From an uncultured Eubacterium sp. (GTDB lineage: Bacteria > Bacillota > Clostridia > Lachnospirales > Lachnospiraceae): 24,917 nucleotides of DNA. Where the stretch lies: assembly GCA_900547255.1 (NCBI GenBank), contig URGC01000029.1, forward strand, positions 1 through 24,917. The letters run 5' to 3'. Positions 14,810 through 22,953 of this stretch are shown piece after piece. The notes under the pieces were generated by a model. It was given only the letters and a program-made list of their open reading frames with translations, made no database searches and was not told the DNA's origin. The position numbers were made by a program, and so were the translations under genes. Every line of letters begins with the position of its first letter. The first letter of the stretch is position 1.

Positions 14810-16156
14810 ATGCCAAAAAGTTTAATGAATAAAAATAAAAAATCAAAACCAAAAAATAAGCAGATGATTCTTATGATTACGCTGCTGTCTATATCTTTTC
14901 TGTGTATGTGCTTTCTGTGCTTCGCATGGTTTGTCACAGAGAACCGTAAAAATGCCGCGACAGCAGCTAACAGCACTGTAACACAGACAACTGCGGCAAC
15001 TACTGCACACTACGAAGAAGAGACAACCGTAGGACTTAAAGAATCCACCCACACGAATGCCCCGGTTAAGATTAATGTCATGATGATAGGTGACATGCTG
15101 ATTCACAGAGGTGTTTACCGCTCTGGTACAACTGACAATGTGAATTATAATTTTGACCACCTTTTTGCCAATATCCTCGATGACATCAAAGAGGCAGACA
15201 TGCGTATTGTCAATCAGGAGACAATTCTTGGCGGAACGGAGATGGGACTTGATGAATACCCTAATTTTAACAGTCCACAGGAAATAGGCGATGCAGAGGT
15301 TACAGCCGGATTTAACATTGTCCTTCATGCAACTAACCACGCTCTTGATAAGGGTCTTACCGGTCTTAACACAACTGTTTCGTACTGGAAGACAAAGCAC
15401 CCTGAAATGTCTATAATAGGAATCTATGACAATCAGGAGGATGCAGACGACATATATGTATATGAAAAGGACGGTTTCAAGGTTGCTGTGCTTAACTACA
15501 CTTACGGAACGAATGGTATTCCTATCCCTTCATCTGCGCCATACTGTGTCAATACATTTGATGATGAGGCTAAGGTCAGAAATGACATCCAGCGCGCCAA
15601 GCTTATGTCAGACCTTGTAATTGTCTGCCCACACTGGGGTACAGAATATGTCTACTCTGCCACATCTTACCAGAAGAAATGGACGGATATATTCCTTGAG
15701 GAAGGTGTTGACATTGTTATAGGAACGCACCCACATGTCCTTGAGCCTGTAGAACAGTTCACACGCGAGGACGGACACACAATGGTTGTATATTACTCTC
15801 TTGGCAACTTCGTATCTAATCAGGACGAGATGCCTAGAATGATTGGCGGAATGGCTAAATTAACTCTTGTAAAGGATGGTAACAATGCCTATGTTGAATC
15901 GTATTCAATTGAGCCACTTGTAACACAGAAGCTGTTCGGTTACAAGCTGATTACAACATACAAGCTATCTGACTACACGAACGAACTCGCCATGCAGAAC
16001 GCTATAAGGCGTGACACAACTGAGTGCACAGAAACTAACTGCTTATGCGGCGCAGATATTCTGGGGCTCAGCTCCCACAGTGCAAGCAACTTCACACTTG
16101 ATTATTGCAAGAAATTTGCGAAGGCGGTGCTGGGGGATATGTATACGGGAGAATAA
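14810..16156 (+). CDS. Membrane-anchored CapA/PgsA-like metallophosphatase-fold protein
   Basis: This 448-residue protein has a lysine-rich cytoplasmic start, one membrane anchor (about 19-42), a Thr/Ala-rich linker (about 50-75) and an extracytoplasmic PGA_cap domain. Visible metal-site motifs are GD (94-95), NxE (135-137), TNH (175-177), HWG (275-277) and GTHPHV (305-310). CapA proteins take part in poly-gamma-glutamate or capsule assembly. No capB or capC genes are nearby, so the substrate is unknown, and many Clostridia carry such solitary copies. The start is ATG 14810, after AGGAAGGA at a good distance, rather than 14771. The next gene downstream also acts on cell-envelope polymers. Confidence 0.85.
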   Translation: MPKSLMNKNKKSKPKNKQMILMITLLSISFLCMCFLCFAWFVTENRKNAATAANSTVTQTTAATTAHYEEETTVGLKESTHTNAPVKINVMMIGDMLIHRGVYRSGTTDNVNYNFDHLFANILDDIKEADMRIVNQETILGGTEMGLDEYPNFNSPQEIGDAEVTAGFNIVLHATNHALDKGLTGLNTTVSYWKTKHPEMSIIGIYDNQEDADDIYVYEKDGFKVAVLNYTYGTNGIPIPSSAPYCVNTFDDEAKVRNDIQRAKLMSDLVIVCPHWGTEYVYSATSYQKKWTDIFLEEGVDIVIGTHPHVLEPVEQFTREDGHTMVVYYSLGNFVSNQDEMPRMIGGMAKLTLVKDGNNAYVESYSIEPLVTQKLFGYKLITTYKLSDYTNELAMQNAIRRDTTECTETNCLCGADILGLSSHSASNFTLDYCKKFAKAVLGDMYTGE

Positions 16157-16271
16157 GTTTCTGCAGCAGATTCCTGACGCTGGTTTCTTCAAAAGATTCC
16201 TACGATGGATATACGCAGGAGATTTACACAAATTATCTGAATTCGGATTAAATTAGCCGAATAGTAGTAAA

Positions 16272-16460
16272 AAATCCAGAATTCATTGATTTGCACTTCG
16301 TTAAACTACACTTTTGTCTCTATATCATAAAAGTTGTGAAAAGCTCCAATTTAGTCATATATTTTAGGGATTTTCGCAACTTTTATTTATTTTTACCCAA
16401 ATCAGGATTTTATAATGCAATATAAACCTGAAAAAGTATCTATTTTGGATTTTTCCCGTG
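16272..16460 (+). repeat. Dispersed intergenic element, copy C
   Basis: The order matches copies A and B: AAATCCAGAAT end (16272), CACTTCGTTAAAC (16294), hairpin arms from 16329 to 16347 and 16367 to 16384 with different bases but preserved pairing (GTTGTG/CGCAAC), TTTATT, ACCCAAA and TTTTGGATTTTT. It lies between two rightward genes. From 16157 to 16271, and from 16499 to 16666, I see no further feature beyond the promoter and ribosome site listed. Confidence 0.7.
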
Positions 16461-16468
16461 AACTCACT

Positions 16469-16498
16469 TTGTTTCAGCCAAAAAATATACATTATAAT
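16469..16498 (+). promoter_or_regulatory. Probable promoter of the polysaccharide deacetylase gene
   Basis: TTGTTT (16469-16474) and TATAAT (16493-16498) are separated by 18 nt. It lies directly after repeat copy C and gives a leader of about 160 nt. Confidence 0.5.
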
Positions 16499-16666
16499 GT
16501 ACCCCATGTAGTGGACACGCACATGCAAATTATTTACCTAAAATTAAAATAATTATAATCATCAACATTCTTCCGATAAATTGCAGCCAAATTAGTGTTG
16601 CAAATCAACGAATTTCCTACTAATCCCCAGCATATAATGAACAAATGTCTTTCGGAGGATGAGGCT

Positions 16667-17521
16667 ATGAAGCTTTCATTCACTCATTTCAAGCAATATC
16701 TGCTTCCAATATCATTTGTTTTTGTAACTGCTGGCTGTATAACTGGCGCAATTCTTTTTATTAACACTATAAAAACCACTGATATCGCAGCCACATTTCC
16801 AGTTATATCCAATATTGTACATAATGGCAGTGGTATCGCTGGCGGCGACATCACAGGCAGCCCAAGAGCCGGCAAGAAAGACCTGCCTATATACAATGTT
16901 GACACCAGCGAAAAAAAAGTTGCATTAAGTTTCGATGCAGCTTGTGGTTGTGATGACACGATACGTATCCTTGACATTTTGGACAAATACAATGTCAAAG
17001 TGACATTTTTTATGACTGGTGGATGGGTTAATTCTTATCCTGACATGGTAAAAGAAATCTACAGCCGCGGACACGACCTCGGCAATCACAGCCAGAACCA
17101 TAAGCAGATGAGCAAATTAAGCGCATCCGAACAGGTTGAAGAAATCAAATCTGTCGGTGATGCAGTAAAAGAGCTTACCGGTTATGATGTATTCTTATTC
17201 AGACCACCTTATGGCGACTACAATTCTACGCTTATCAATACATGCTATAGTCTTAACTATTACCCTATACAATGGAATGTGGATTCTCTCGACTGGAAAG
17301 ACTACGGAACTGACAGCATAATAAAAACCGTCACACAGCACAAAGCTTTATGTGACGGTTCTATAATTCTTATGCACAATGGTGCCAAATACACTGCCGA
17401 TTCCCTTGAATCCGTAATCACCGGATTACAGGCGCAGGGATATGAGCTTGTTCCTATCTCTGAATTGATTATAAGACAGGACTTTCATATGGATGGCACG
17501 GGTAAGCAGATTGCAGATTAA
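16667..17521 (+). CDS. Membrane-anchored polysaccharide deacetylase (NodB/CE4 family)
   Basis: The protein has 284 residues, an N-terminal membrane anchor (about 12-33) and an extracytoplasmic NodB domain (about 84-270). CE4 motifs are SFDAACGCDDT with D90 as likely base, NHSQNH giving metal ligands H141 and H145, RPPYG (179-183), W203 and LMHNG with H237. Such enzymes remove acetyl groups from peptidoglycan or related amino sugars; the FDAA-x-G-x-DDT form resembles the PdaB/sporulation-type subgroup. Motif 1 has two unusual cysteines (C93 and C95). I start at ATG 16667, 8 nt after GGAGG, rather than 16595. Its stop overlaps that of the opposing MFS gene. Confidence 0.88.
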   Translation: MKLSFTHFKQYLLPISFVFVTAGCITGAILFINTIKTTDIAATFPVISNIVHNGSGIAGGDITGSPRAGKKDLPIYNVDTSEKKVALSFDAACGCDDTIRILDILDKYNVKVTFFMTGGWVNSYPDMVKEIYSRGHDLGNHSQNHKQMSKLSASEQVEEIKSVGDAVKELTGYDVFLFRPPYGDYNSTLINTCYSLNYYPIQWNVDSLDWKDYGTDSIIKTVTQHKALCDGSIILMHNGAKYTADSLESVITGLQAQGYELVPISELIIRQDFHMDGTGKQIAD

Positions 17522-18684
17522 CCTTCCTGCTTCCCACTCATCTTCATATTGACGAATGAAAGCACCAGCATTCCGATAACATTAATCGAAAGTATCATAA
17601 TAGCTGCTGTAAGTCCTGTTGCATCTGCCGCAAGTCCGACTATCTCAGGTGTCACAATACCACCTATGGCGGCTATCGCAAGGAATGCAGACACGCCCAC
17701 AGTGCTTCCATGTATGGCAAGTCCGGCACTTGATACACTTGTAGGATAGATTCCTGCAAAGAAGAAGCCAAGTCCCATGATTGCTATTGTTATGACAACA
17801 ACATTAGTTGTAGCTATCATCATGATAAAGAATACCGCTGTCGCAATACAATATATGAATATAAGCTTGTTCTTATCTATAATAGTTGATAACTTCGCTG
17901 TGAGAAGTCTTCCAAGCATAACCATAAGCCATGTCAGTGAAACAAGGTTGGTTGCAAATGTTCCGTCCATAACCCTCATATTCTGGAAATATGTGACAAA
18001 CCAGCCATTAACACAGTTTTCAAGTCCAAGATACAGGAAAAGAAGAATTCCCATAACATAGAATACAGGCATCTTGTAGAATGCAATATCACTCTTCTTA
18101 GAACTTTCCTTAGGCCAGTTGTAATCTATCTTCATAAATGAGTAGAACATGAATACAAGTGTTGTCGCAACAACCATTGTGTACGCAACAGCTCTCCAGC
18201 CCCAGCCTACATATATAAATATACTTGTTATCGCTGGTGCAAGTAACGCACCCATCGCAAATGTCATATGTAAAAGATTAAGTGCTGCCGGCTTTCCGTC
18301 CGAATTATCGCTGATTATCGCATTGTTGATAATGCTTATAGAGCCTCGTCCAATTCCCATAAGCACAAATGCCACATACATAATAATCACAGATGGCATC
18401 ATCGCAATCAATATCCATGATAACGGAATAAGGAATGACATAGTGACTATTGATGCCTTACGCCCTATATTAGCCGCAAGAAGCGGGAATATAAAACTTG
18501 CCAGCAGATTGCCGATAGCAAATGCCGACAAAAGTCCACCAGCCACACTATAACTAATCTGCATCTCTCCTATAATAAATGGCAGGATTGTTCCTACTGT
18601 AAGAACCATCGCACCACTTACAAAAAAGGCAAAATAGCAGGGGAATATAAGATTAAATCTTGAATTAATTTTGAATCCTTTCAT
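17518..18684 (-). CDS. Major facilitator superfamily transporter
   Basis: This 388-residue protein has about twelve hydrophobic segments in two halves split by a loop near KIDYNWPKESSKK. The A-motif-like NIGRK follows segment 2, and GIGRGSISIINN lies in segment 4. The substrate cannot be told from the sequence; it resembles small sugar or drug permeases. The start follows GGGGAGG. It lies after tRNA-Leu on the same strand, and a perfect inverted repeat (18709-18748) sits between them. The TAA stop is antiparallel to the deacetylase stop (shared TTAA), so there is no room for a terminator. Confidence 0.85.
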   Translation of the reverse strand: MKGFKINSRFNLIFPCYFAFFVSGAMVLTVGTILPFIIGEMQISYSVAGGLLSAFAIGNLLASFIFPLLAANIGRKASIVTMSFLIPLSWILIAMMPSVIIMYVAFVLMGIGRGSISIINNAIISDNSDGKPAALNLLHMTFAMGALLAPAITSIFIYVGWGWRAVAYTMVVATTLVFMFYSFMKIDYNWPKESSKKSDIAFYKMPVFYVMGILLFLYLGLENCVNGWFVTYFQNMRVMDGTFATNLVSLTWLMVMLGRLLTAKLSTIIDKNKLIFIYCIATAVFFIMMIATTNVVVITIAIMGLGFFFAGIYPTSVSSAGLAIHGSTVGVSAFLAIAAIGGIVTPEIVGLAADATGLTAAIMILSINVIGMLVLSFVNMKMSGKQEG

Positions 18685-18708
18685 GGTAAACCTCCCCTAT
18701 AAACAATT

Positions 18709-18748
18709 TATGTCCAGAACCATTGCGGATACAATAATTCTGGACATA
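18709..18748. repeat. 11-bp inverted repeat between tRNA-Leu and the MFS gene
   Basis: TATGTCCAGAA (18709-18719) is perfectly mirrored by TTCTGGACATA (18738-18748). The 18-nt spacer holds TGCGGATA, a copy of the tRNA acceptor end. With no real T-run it is either a weak tRNA terminator, a processing hairpin or an operator for the MFS gene. Confidence 0.6.
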
Positions 18749-18752
18749 TATA

Positions 18753-18832
18753 TGCGGATAACAGGAATCGAACCTGCACGGTCTCCCACTAGAACCTAAA
18801 TCTAGCGCGTCTGCCAGTTCCGCCATATCCGC
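18753..18832 (-). tRNA. tRNA-Leu (UAG anticodon)
   Basis: The cloverleaf has acceptor stem GCGGATA/TATCCGC, D arm TGGCGGAACTGGCAGAC, anticodon stem CTAGA/TCTAG with loop TTTAGGT (anticodon TAG, reading CUA), an 11-nt variable arm and T arm GCAGG-TTCGATT-CCTGT. Discriminator base is A, and CCA is not encoded. It starts 12 nt after the glycosyltransferase stop and has its own strong promoter inside that gene's end. Confidence 0.96.
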
Positions 18833-18843
18833 AAGCAAAATAT

Positions 18844-18873
18844 ATTATACCATGAGGCTGATGCAATTGTCAA
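18844..18873 (-). promoter_or_regulatory. Consensus promoter for tRNA-Leu inside the preceding gene
   Basis: On the minus strand a perfect TTGACA (18873-18868) and a perfect TATAAT (18849-18844) are separated by 18 nt. The -10 box contains the TAA stop codon of the glycosyltransferase. Transcription would start a few bases before the tRNA. Confidence 0.85.
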
Positions 18874-20110
18874 TAAATTGATTGGTTCTGCACGCCCATG
18901 TGTGTTTATCTGCACATATTCTGTATGCATTAGCAGTCATGCTGTCCAGTCTTTCCTTATCTGCAAGAAGCTTTTTAACAGATTCACCGAGCGCCTCACA
19001 CCCCTCTTTGCTTCTCAGAGCATTTAATTTATAGAAAAGTATTGAGTCATCATCAAAACATTTATCAAGATATGCGCTTGAATCGCTTACAACCGCTGCG
19101 CCGTTGAGCATCGAGTTGAATATCCTGTCATGTGCCCCGTTCTTAAACCAGGGCATTACATTGACAGATATCTTTGACTGGCTTATCATATCAAGACATT
19201 CCCTAGAATTGACATTACCGTGAACTATAATATTCTCAGGATGGGCACAGTCAGCCATATCCCAGCCAGCTCCATATGTATCAATCTTAATTCCACTGTC
19301 CGCAAGTGCAGTTATAACCTTCGCCCTGTAATAGAAACGGATAGAGAGGTCAACATACATAAGATTAGGACACACATTTCTTAAAGAATCCGTATCATAA
19401 GTTATCTGCTCTGTCATAAGCTTTCTCTCCAAAAGCACCTCTGTAAGCTCATTTGGAGATGCGATATTTTCATGGACAAGTTCATGGAAAAACTCTCTTG
19501 ACTCCGGGTCCATTCCTGTAAGATACTGCTCAAACCTTTCTGGTGGAGTGTAATTGCCCGTAAATATAACATTGATTGGGCGCTCATCCATAGACAGATA
19601 AGGCTTGTCTGCCAGTATGCTTCCATCCATATTAATTCCGGTTCCGCCAAGTGGAAGATAAAATCTCTCATCTGGTATTCCGGCATACGCACTGCTTGCA
19701 TTGACCTGTGGAAAAAATCTCTTCATATATTCAATATGATTATAATCAATACTCAACTGCACATACCTTTTCGGTATTATCCCAAGATTCTTGTGATAGT
19801 ACAACGGATGGTCAACAACCATGTTATACACAGGAATCTCGTAGTCATCCCATACATTTCCACATTTCCATTTTCTTCCGTATAATCCCGGCTCGCAGGA
19901 TAATCCATTAAAATTAAATGCAAATGTAATTATTTCATTACATTTGTGTTCTTCCAGAAAAAGCTGAAGCAAGATGCTATCCTGCTCACTGGTTACAAGA
20001 TTAATCCAGTAGACATTATAGCCTCTTGCTTCAAATGTATGAGCCATCTCCATGCTGAAAAATTCCTGAGTTTCCACTCCACCTTTAAACATTATGACCC
20101 ATTTATCCAT
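18845..20110 (-). CDS. CgeB-like glycosyltransferase
   Basis: The 421-residue soluble protein has a GT-B-like organisation. The N-terminal half (MDKWVIMFKGG onward) is followed by a C-terminal nucleotide-sugar-binding part with DTYGAGW, NVMPWFKNGAHDRIFNSMLNG and VVSDSSAYLDK. The HDRIFNSMLNGAAVV segment resembles CgeB-type glycosyltransferases of spore coats and of envelope modification. The target is unknown. The start is ATG 20110, which follows the mrp stop by one base (TAATATG) with AGGAG inside the last mrp codons. Longer versions starting at 20314 overlap mrp and are rejected. The end of the gene carries the tRNA promoter. Confidence 0.8.
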   Translation of the reverse strand: MDKWVIMFKGGVETQEFFSMEMAHTFEARGYNVYWINLVTSEQDSILLQLFLEEHKCNEIITFAFNFNGLSCEPGLYGRKWKCGNVWDDYEIPVYNMVVDHPLYYHKNLGIIPKRYVQLSIDYNHIEYMKRFFPQVNASSAYAGIPDERFYLPLGGTGINMDGSILADKPYLSMDERPINVIFTGNYTPPERFEQYLTGMDPESREFFHELVHENIASPNELTEVLLERKLMTEQITYDTDSLRNVCPNLMYVDLSIRFYYRAKVITALADSGIKIDTYGAGWDMADCAHPENIIVHGNVNSRECLDMISQSKISVNVMPWFKNGAHDRIFNSMLNGAAVVSDSSAYLDKCFDDDSILFYKLNALRSKEGCEALGESVKKLLADKERLDSMTANAYRICADKHTWACRTNQFIDNCISLMV

Positions 20111-20111
20111 A

Positions 20112-20939
20112 TTAGTTCTCCTGTGTGATTGCCTTAAATATCTCATCAAGTCCTGTTGTATCAAGCTTATCTGCCTCACCAGCATCAACCATTCTTGCTG
20201 CCTCTGGATTGATTGGGAGCTTTGCAACAGTCTTAATTCCATACTCAGCTGCAACTTCATCAATATGGCTCTCGCCAAATATAGCATGACGCTTGCCACA
20301 ATCTGGACATTCAAAATATGACATATTCTCTACAATTCCAAGAACAGGAATATCCATAGCCTTAGCCATGTTAACAGCCTTGCCTACTATCATAGATACA
20401 AGTTCCTGTGGAGATGTAACAATAACGATGCCAGCTATAGGAAGTGACTGTAAAACTGTCAGTGGAACATCACCTGTTCCCGGTGGGCAGTCGATAAACA
20501 TGCAGTCTACATCGCCCCATGAAACATCCTCCCAAAACTGCTTAACAGCACCAGCTATGATAGGGCCTCTCCATATTACAGGATCAGTCTCCTTATCCAT
20601 AAGAAGATTCATAGAGATAACCTTTATTCCATCAGCAGTTTCAACTGGATACATAGTTGTACCCTCTGCATTGCATGTGACCTTCTCTGTAAGTCCAAAT
20701 GACTTAGGAATTGAAGGTCCAGTTATATCAGCATCAATGATAGCTGTCTTTAATCCCTTCTTAGATGCATTAACTGCAAGAAGTGATGTAACCATAGACT
20801 TACCTACACCACCCTTACCACTCATTACAGCGATTACCTTTTTGACCCCTCTATAGTTATTAGGATCCTTCTGTGGCTGTGTTCTATCCTCACAATTAGA
20901 ACTACAGCTTCCACAATCATGTGTACATTCTTCACTCAT
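20112..20939 (-). CDS. mrp: Mrp/Nbp35-family iron-sulfur carrier ATPase
   Basis: This 275-residue P-loop ATPase has a deviant Walker A, GKGGVGKS (41-48), then DADITGPSIPK, DCPPGTGD and a C-terminal CxxC (ECPDCG) that binds a bridging Fe-S cluster in the dimer. It also has an N-terminal Cys cluster, C5, C9, C12 and C16, like eukaryotic Nbp35; many bacterial Mrp/ApbC proteins lack this. It probably carries Fe-S clusters to target enzymes. It starts after GGAGGG, 17 nt after the FNT gene, and is followed immediately by the glycosyltransferase gene. Confidence 0.93.
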   Translation of the reverse strand: MSEECTHDCGSCSSNCEDRTQPQKDPNNYRGVKKVIAVMSGKGGVGKSMVTSLLAVNASKKGLKTAIIDADITGPSIPKSFGLTEKVTCNAEGTTMYPVETADGIKVISMNLLMDKETDPVIWRGPIIAGAVKQFWEDVSWGDVDCMFIDCPPGTGDVPLTVLQSLPIAGIVIVTSPQELVSMIVGKAVNMAKAMDIPVLGIVENMSYFECPDCGKRHAIFGESHIDEVAAEYGIKTVAKLPINPEAARMVDAGEADKLDTTGLDEIFKAITQEN

Positions 20940-20956
20940 TTTCTAAAACCCTCCAT

Positions 20957-21718
20957 TTATTTATCTAGTTCACTTAGATACAGTGGCAGTCCGAATAAAA
21001 CTCCACCGCCCAATATATTACCTATTGTAACAAATATCATGCTTTTTGCAACCGCTGCTATCCTGATATTGCCAAGCAGCATATATGCTATCGAAAATGT
21101 TCCCATATTAGCAACACAATGCTCAAATCCTGACAGCACAAATGTCATAATTACAAAAAACATAATTATCAGCTTTCCGCTCTCACTCTTTAACTTTGTT
21201 CCTGTAAATACCGCAAGGCACACAAGAAAATTACACATCATGCCTCTTATCACAAGCTGTAACGCTGATATATCAAGCTTTCCATATATAAAGCTGTTAT
21301 AGTAATCCGTAAGTATGCCATGTGACACACCGCTGCATACAAACAACGCTGCCAGTATAAATGCTCCTATAAAGTTGCCGATGTAGCTTAAACACCACAC
21401 TTTAACCATATCCTTAACAGAAACCTTCTTCTTATACGCTCCCATCGACATCACAAAATTATTTCCCGTGAATAGTTCACCATTCATAAAAACAACCAGT
21501 ATGATTGCAATTGCAAATAAAAATGAGCTAAGAAGCTTTCCCCACTGTGGATACGTGCTAAGAAGCACTGATGCCGTCATATTTGACAGAATTGTTGCTA
21601 CCACAATATAAAATCCAGCCATAATAGCTCTTATCATGTATCTTCCCAGATGTTCATTGCACAGTCGTGCTTTGTTGACCGCCGCGAGTGCGACCGAATC
21701 ACAATCCTTATTATTCAC
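20957..21718 (-). CDS. Formate/nitrite transporter (FNT) family channel
   Basis: The 253-residue protein has six membrane segments in the FNT pattern. It has the conserved NGELFTGN (79-86), GNFIGAF, the central-channel His in EHCVANM (H200) and GNILGGG. FNT pentamers pass formate, nitrite or hydrosulfide; in a fermenting anaerobe formate export is most likely (inference). I use the GTG at 21718, 6 nt after GGAGGA, because the ATG at 21745 has its reading frame running through that ribosome site. It is the first gene after the promoter at 21787-21815. Confidence 0.9.
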   Translation of the reverse strand: MNNKDCDSVALAAVNKARLCNEHLGRYMIRAIMAGFYIVVATILSNMTASVLLSTYPQWGKLLSSFLFAIAIILVVFMNGELFTGNNFVMSMGAYKKKVSVKDMVKVWCLSYIGNFIGAFILAALFVCSGVSHGILTDYYNSFIYGKLDISALQLVIRGMMCNFLVCLAVFTGTKLKSESGKLIIMFFVIMTFVLSGFEHCVANMGTFSIAYMLLGNIRIAAVAKSMIFVTIGNILGGGVLFGLPLYLSELDK

Positions 21719-21786
21719 TTTCTTCCTCCGGTTTATTACATACAAATACTTAATTTATATGCATATTTTAGGCACAGCCATTGGCT

Positions 21787-21815
21787 ATTATAATACCGGC
21801 ATATTTATTATTCAA
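21787..21815 (-). promoter_or_regulatory. Promoter of the FNT-mrp-glycosyltransferase operon
   Basis: On the minus strand TTGAAT (21815-21810) and TATAAT (21792-21787) are separated by 17 nt. The leader is about 60 nt. Confidence 0.7.
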
Positions 21816-21836
21816 CCATATATTACATGTGTTTTT

Positions 21837-21865
21837 TGCACGAAATCGCAAACAATAAATATGTA
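21837..21865 (+). promoter_or_regulatory. Weak candidate promoter for the 67-residue protein
   Basis: TTGCAC (21837-21842) and TATGTA (21860-21865) are separated by 17 nt. An imperfect inverted repeat TTTGC/GCAAA overlaps its -35 region. Confidence 0.3.
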
Positions 21866-21903
21866 ACCTGAAAATAATTCTTCATATTTAGGAGGCTTCA
21901 AAA

Positions 21904-22107
21904 ATGTTTTATAACAATTGTTACTGGGACATCCACGACATGCCCGAAAAAGTATACCACGACAGCATGCGCGCTATTGATGCAAACAAAGACCATATGA
22001 CACATGAACAGGTGCGCACCGCCGTCACACAGACCATGACAGGCCTCGCACCTGACGGATACAGCCAGTTATGTGACAGGCTTGCAACAAGAAGCTTTCA
22101 GGGATAA
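21904..22107 (+). CDS. Small protein of unknown function (67 residues)
   Basis: I do not recognise this gene. An AGGAGG site 8 nt before the ATG makes translation likely. The sequence begins with an aromatic stretch (FYNNCYWDIHDM) and continues as a probably helical, charged, soluble protein with no signal peptide or membrane segment. It has two cysteines (C6 and C57). Its stop codon directly abuts the stop of znuB on the other strand. It is not similar in any visible way to its neighbours, and a link to zinc transport is only positional. Confidence 0.6.
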   Translation: MFYNNCYWDIHDMPEKVYHDSMRAIDANKDHMTHEQVRTAVTQTMTGLAPDGYSQLCDRLATRSFQG

Positions 22108-22953
22108 TTATCTTCCCATGATTTTACCTGCTACGCAGTTGAGTGCAAATATAACCATATCCACAACTACTATCGTAGCTCCGACAGGTGTTGAGAATAA
22201 TATTGATATCAGCAGTCCGAATGTTGCACCAATCACAGAAAGTACTGCTGAATATATTATAACCGATTTAAAGCTGTACATCACTCTCATCGCAGACAAT
22301 GCCGGGAATATAAGAAGTGCTGTTATAAGCAGTGAACCCACAAGATTCATGGCAAGCACAATTATCACTGCTGTTATAACAGCAATTACCATATTATATA
22401 TCTCTGCATTTTTGCCAGTGGCCTTAGTAAAGTTCTCGTCAAATGTCACAGTGAATATCCGATTGTAGAAAAGGCAGAAAAACAGCACAACCACAATAGA
22501 TGCCGCAATACACAGCTTAACATCTACAGAAGTAAGTGTAAGGATTGTCGTTGAACCAAAAAGTGTCGAACACACATCTCCAGACACATTTGCTGAAGTC
22601 GAGAATATATTCATAACAAGATATCCGACTGCAAGTGCTCCTACAGACAGCATAGCTATCGCCGCATCCCCTTTAAGTCTTGTATTCTGACCCGTTCTAA
22701 GCAGAAGAATTGCTGTAATTATTGTAACTGGCATAACTATTATTGTATCGCTTGTCAGATGAAATATAGTCGCAACTGCCATAGCCCCGAAGGCGATATG
22801 CGAAAGTCCGTCCCCGATAAATGAAAATCTCTTTAACACAAGCACAACTCCGAGAAGTGATGAACACAGAGCTATAAGTATTCCTACTATAAATGCATAG
22901 CGGACAAATGGATAATCAAAATAAAATTGAAGTTTTGCTATCGTCTCACTCAT
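22108..22953 (-). CDS. znuB: Zinc ABC transporter, membrane permease
   Basis: This 281-residue ABC-3 family permease has about eight membrane segments. Its FSFIGDGLSHIAFGA region is the coupling part that contacts the ATPase in ZnuB/TroC-type transporters. The start is ATG 22953, 9 nt after GGGGAGG. It lies inside the end of znuC and the genes overlap by 8 nt, so translation is probably coupled. A TTG start at 22962 is less likely because it lies too close to the ribosome site. The subunit order znuA-znuC-znuB is typical. Confidence 0.92.
   Translation of the reverse strand: MSETIAKLQFYFDYPFVRYAFIVGILIALCSSLLGVVLVLKRFSFIGDGLSHIAFGAMAVATIFHLTSDTIIVMPVTIITAILLLRTGQNTRLKGDAAIAMLSVGALAVGYLVMNIFSTSANVSGDVCSTLFGSTTILTLTSVDVKLCIAASIVVVLFFCLFYNRIFTVTFDENFTKATGKNAEIYNMVIAVITAVIIVLAMNLVGSLLITALLIFPALSAMRVMYSFKSVIIYSAVLSVIGATFGLLISILFSTPVGATIVVVDMVIFALNCVAGKIMGR

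Noticed and set aside
16690..16740. Possible lipobox (TAGC) in the deacetylase N-terminus
   Set aside because: Thr at the -3 position is atypical and hydrophobic residues continue past the Cys, so a plain membrane anchor fits better.
20111..20314. Longer N-terminus of the glycosyltransferase
   Set aside because: It would overlap mrp by 200 nt in another frame. The ATG at 20110 has a proper AGGAG site, and the extension is low-complexity Q/L-rich sequence unlike the rest.
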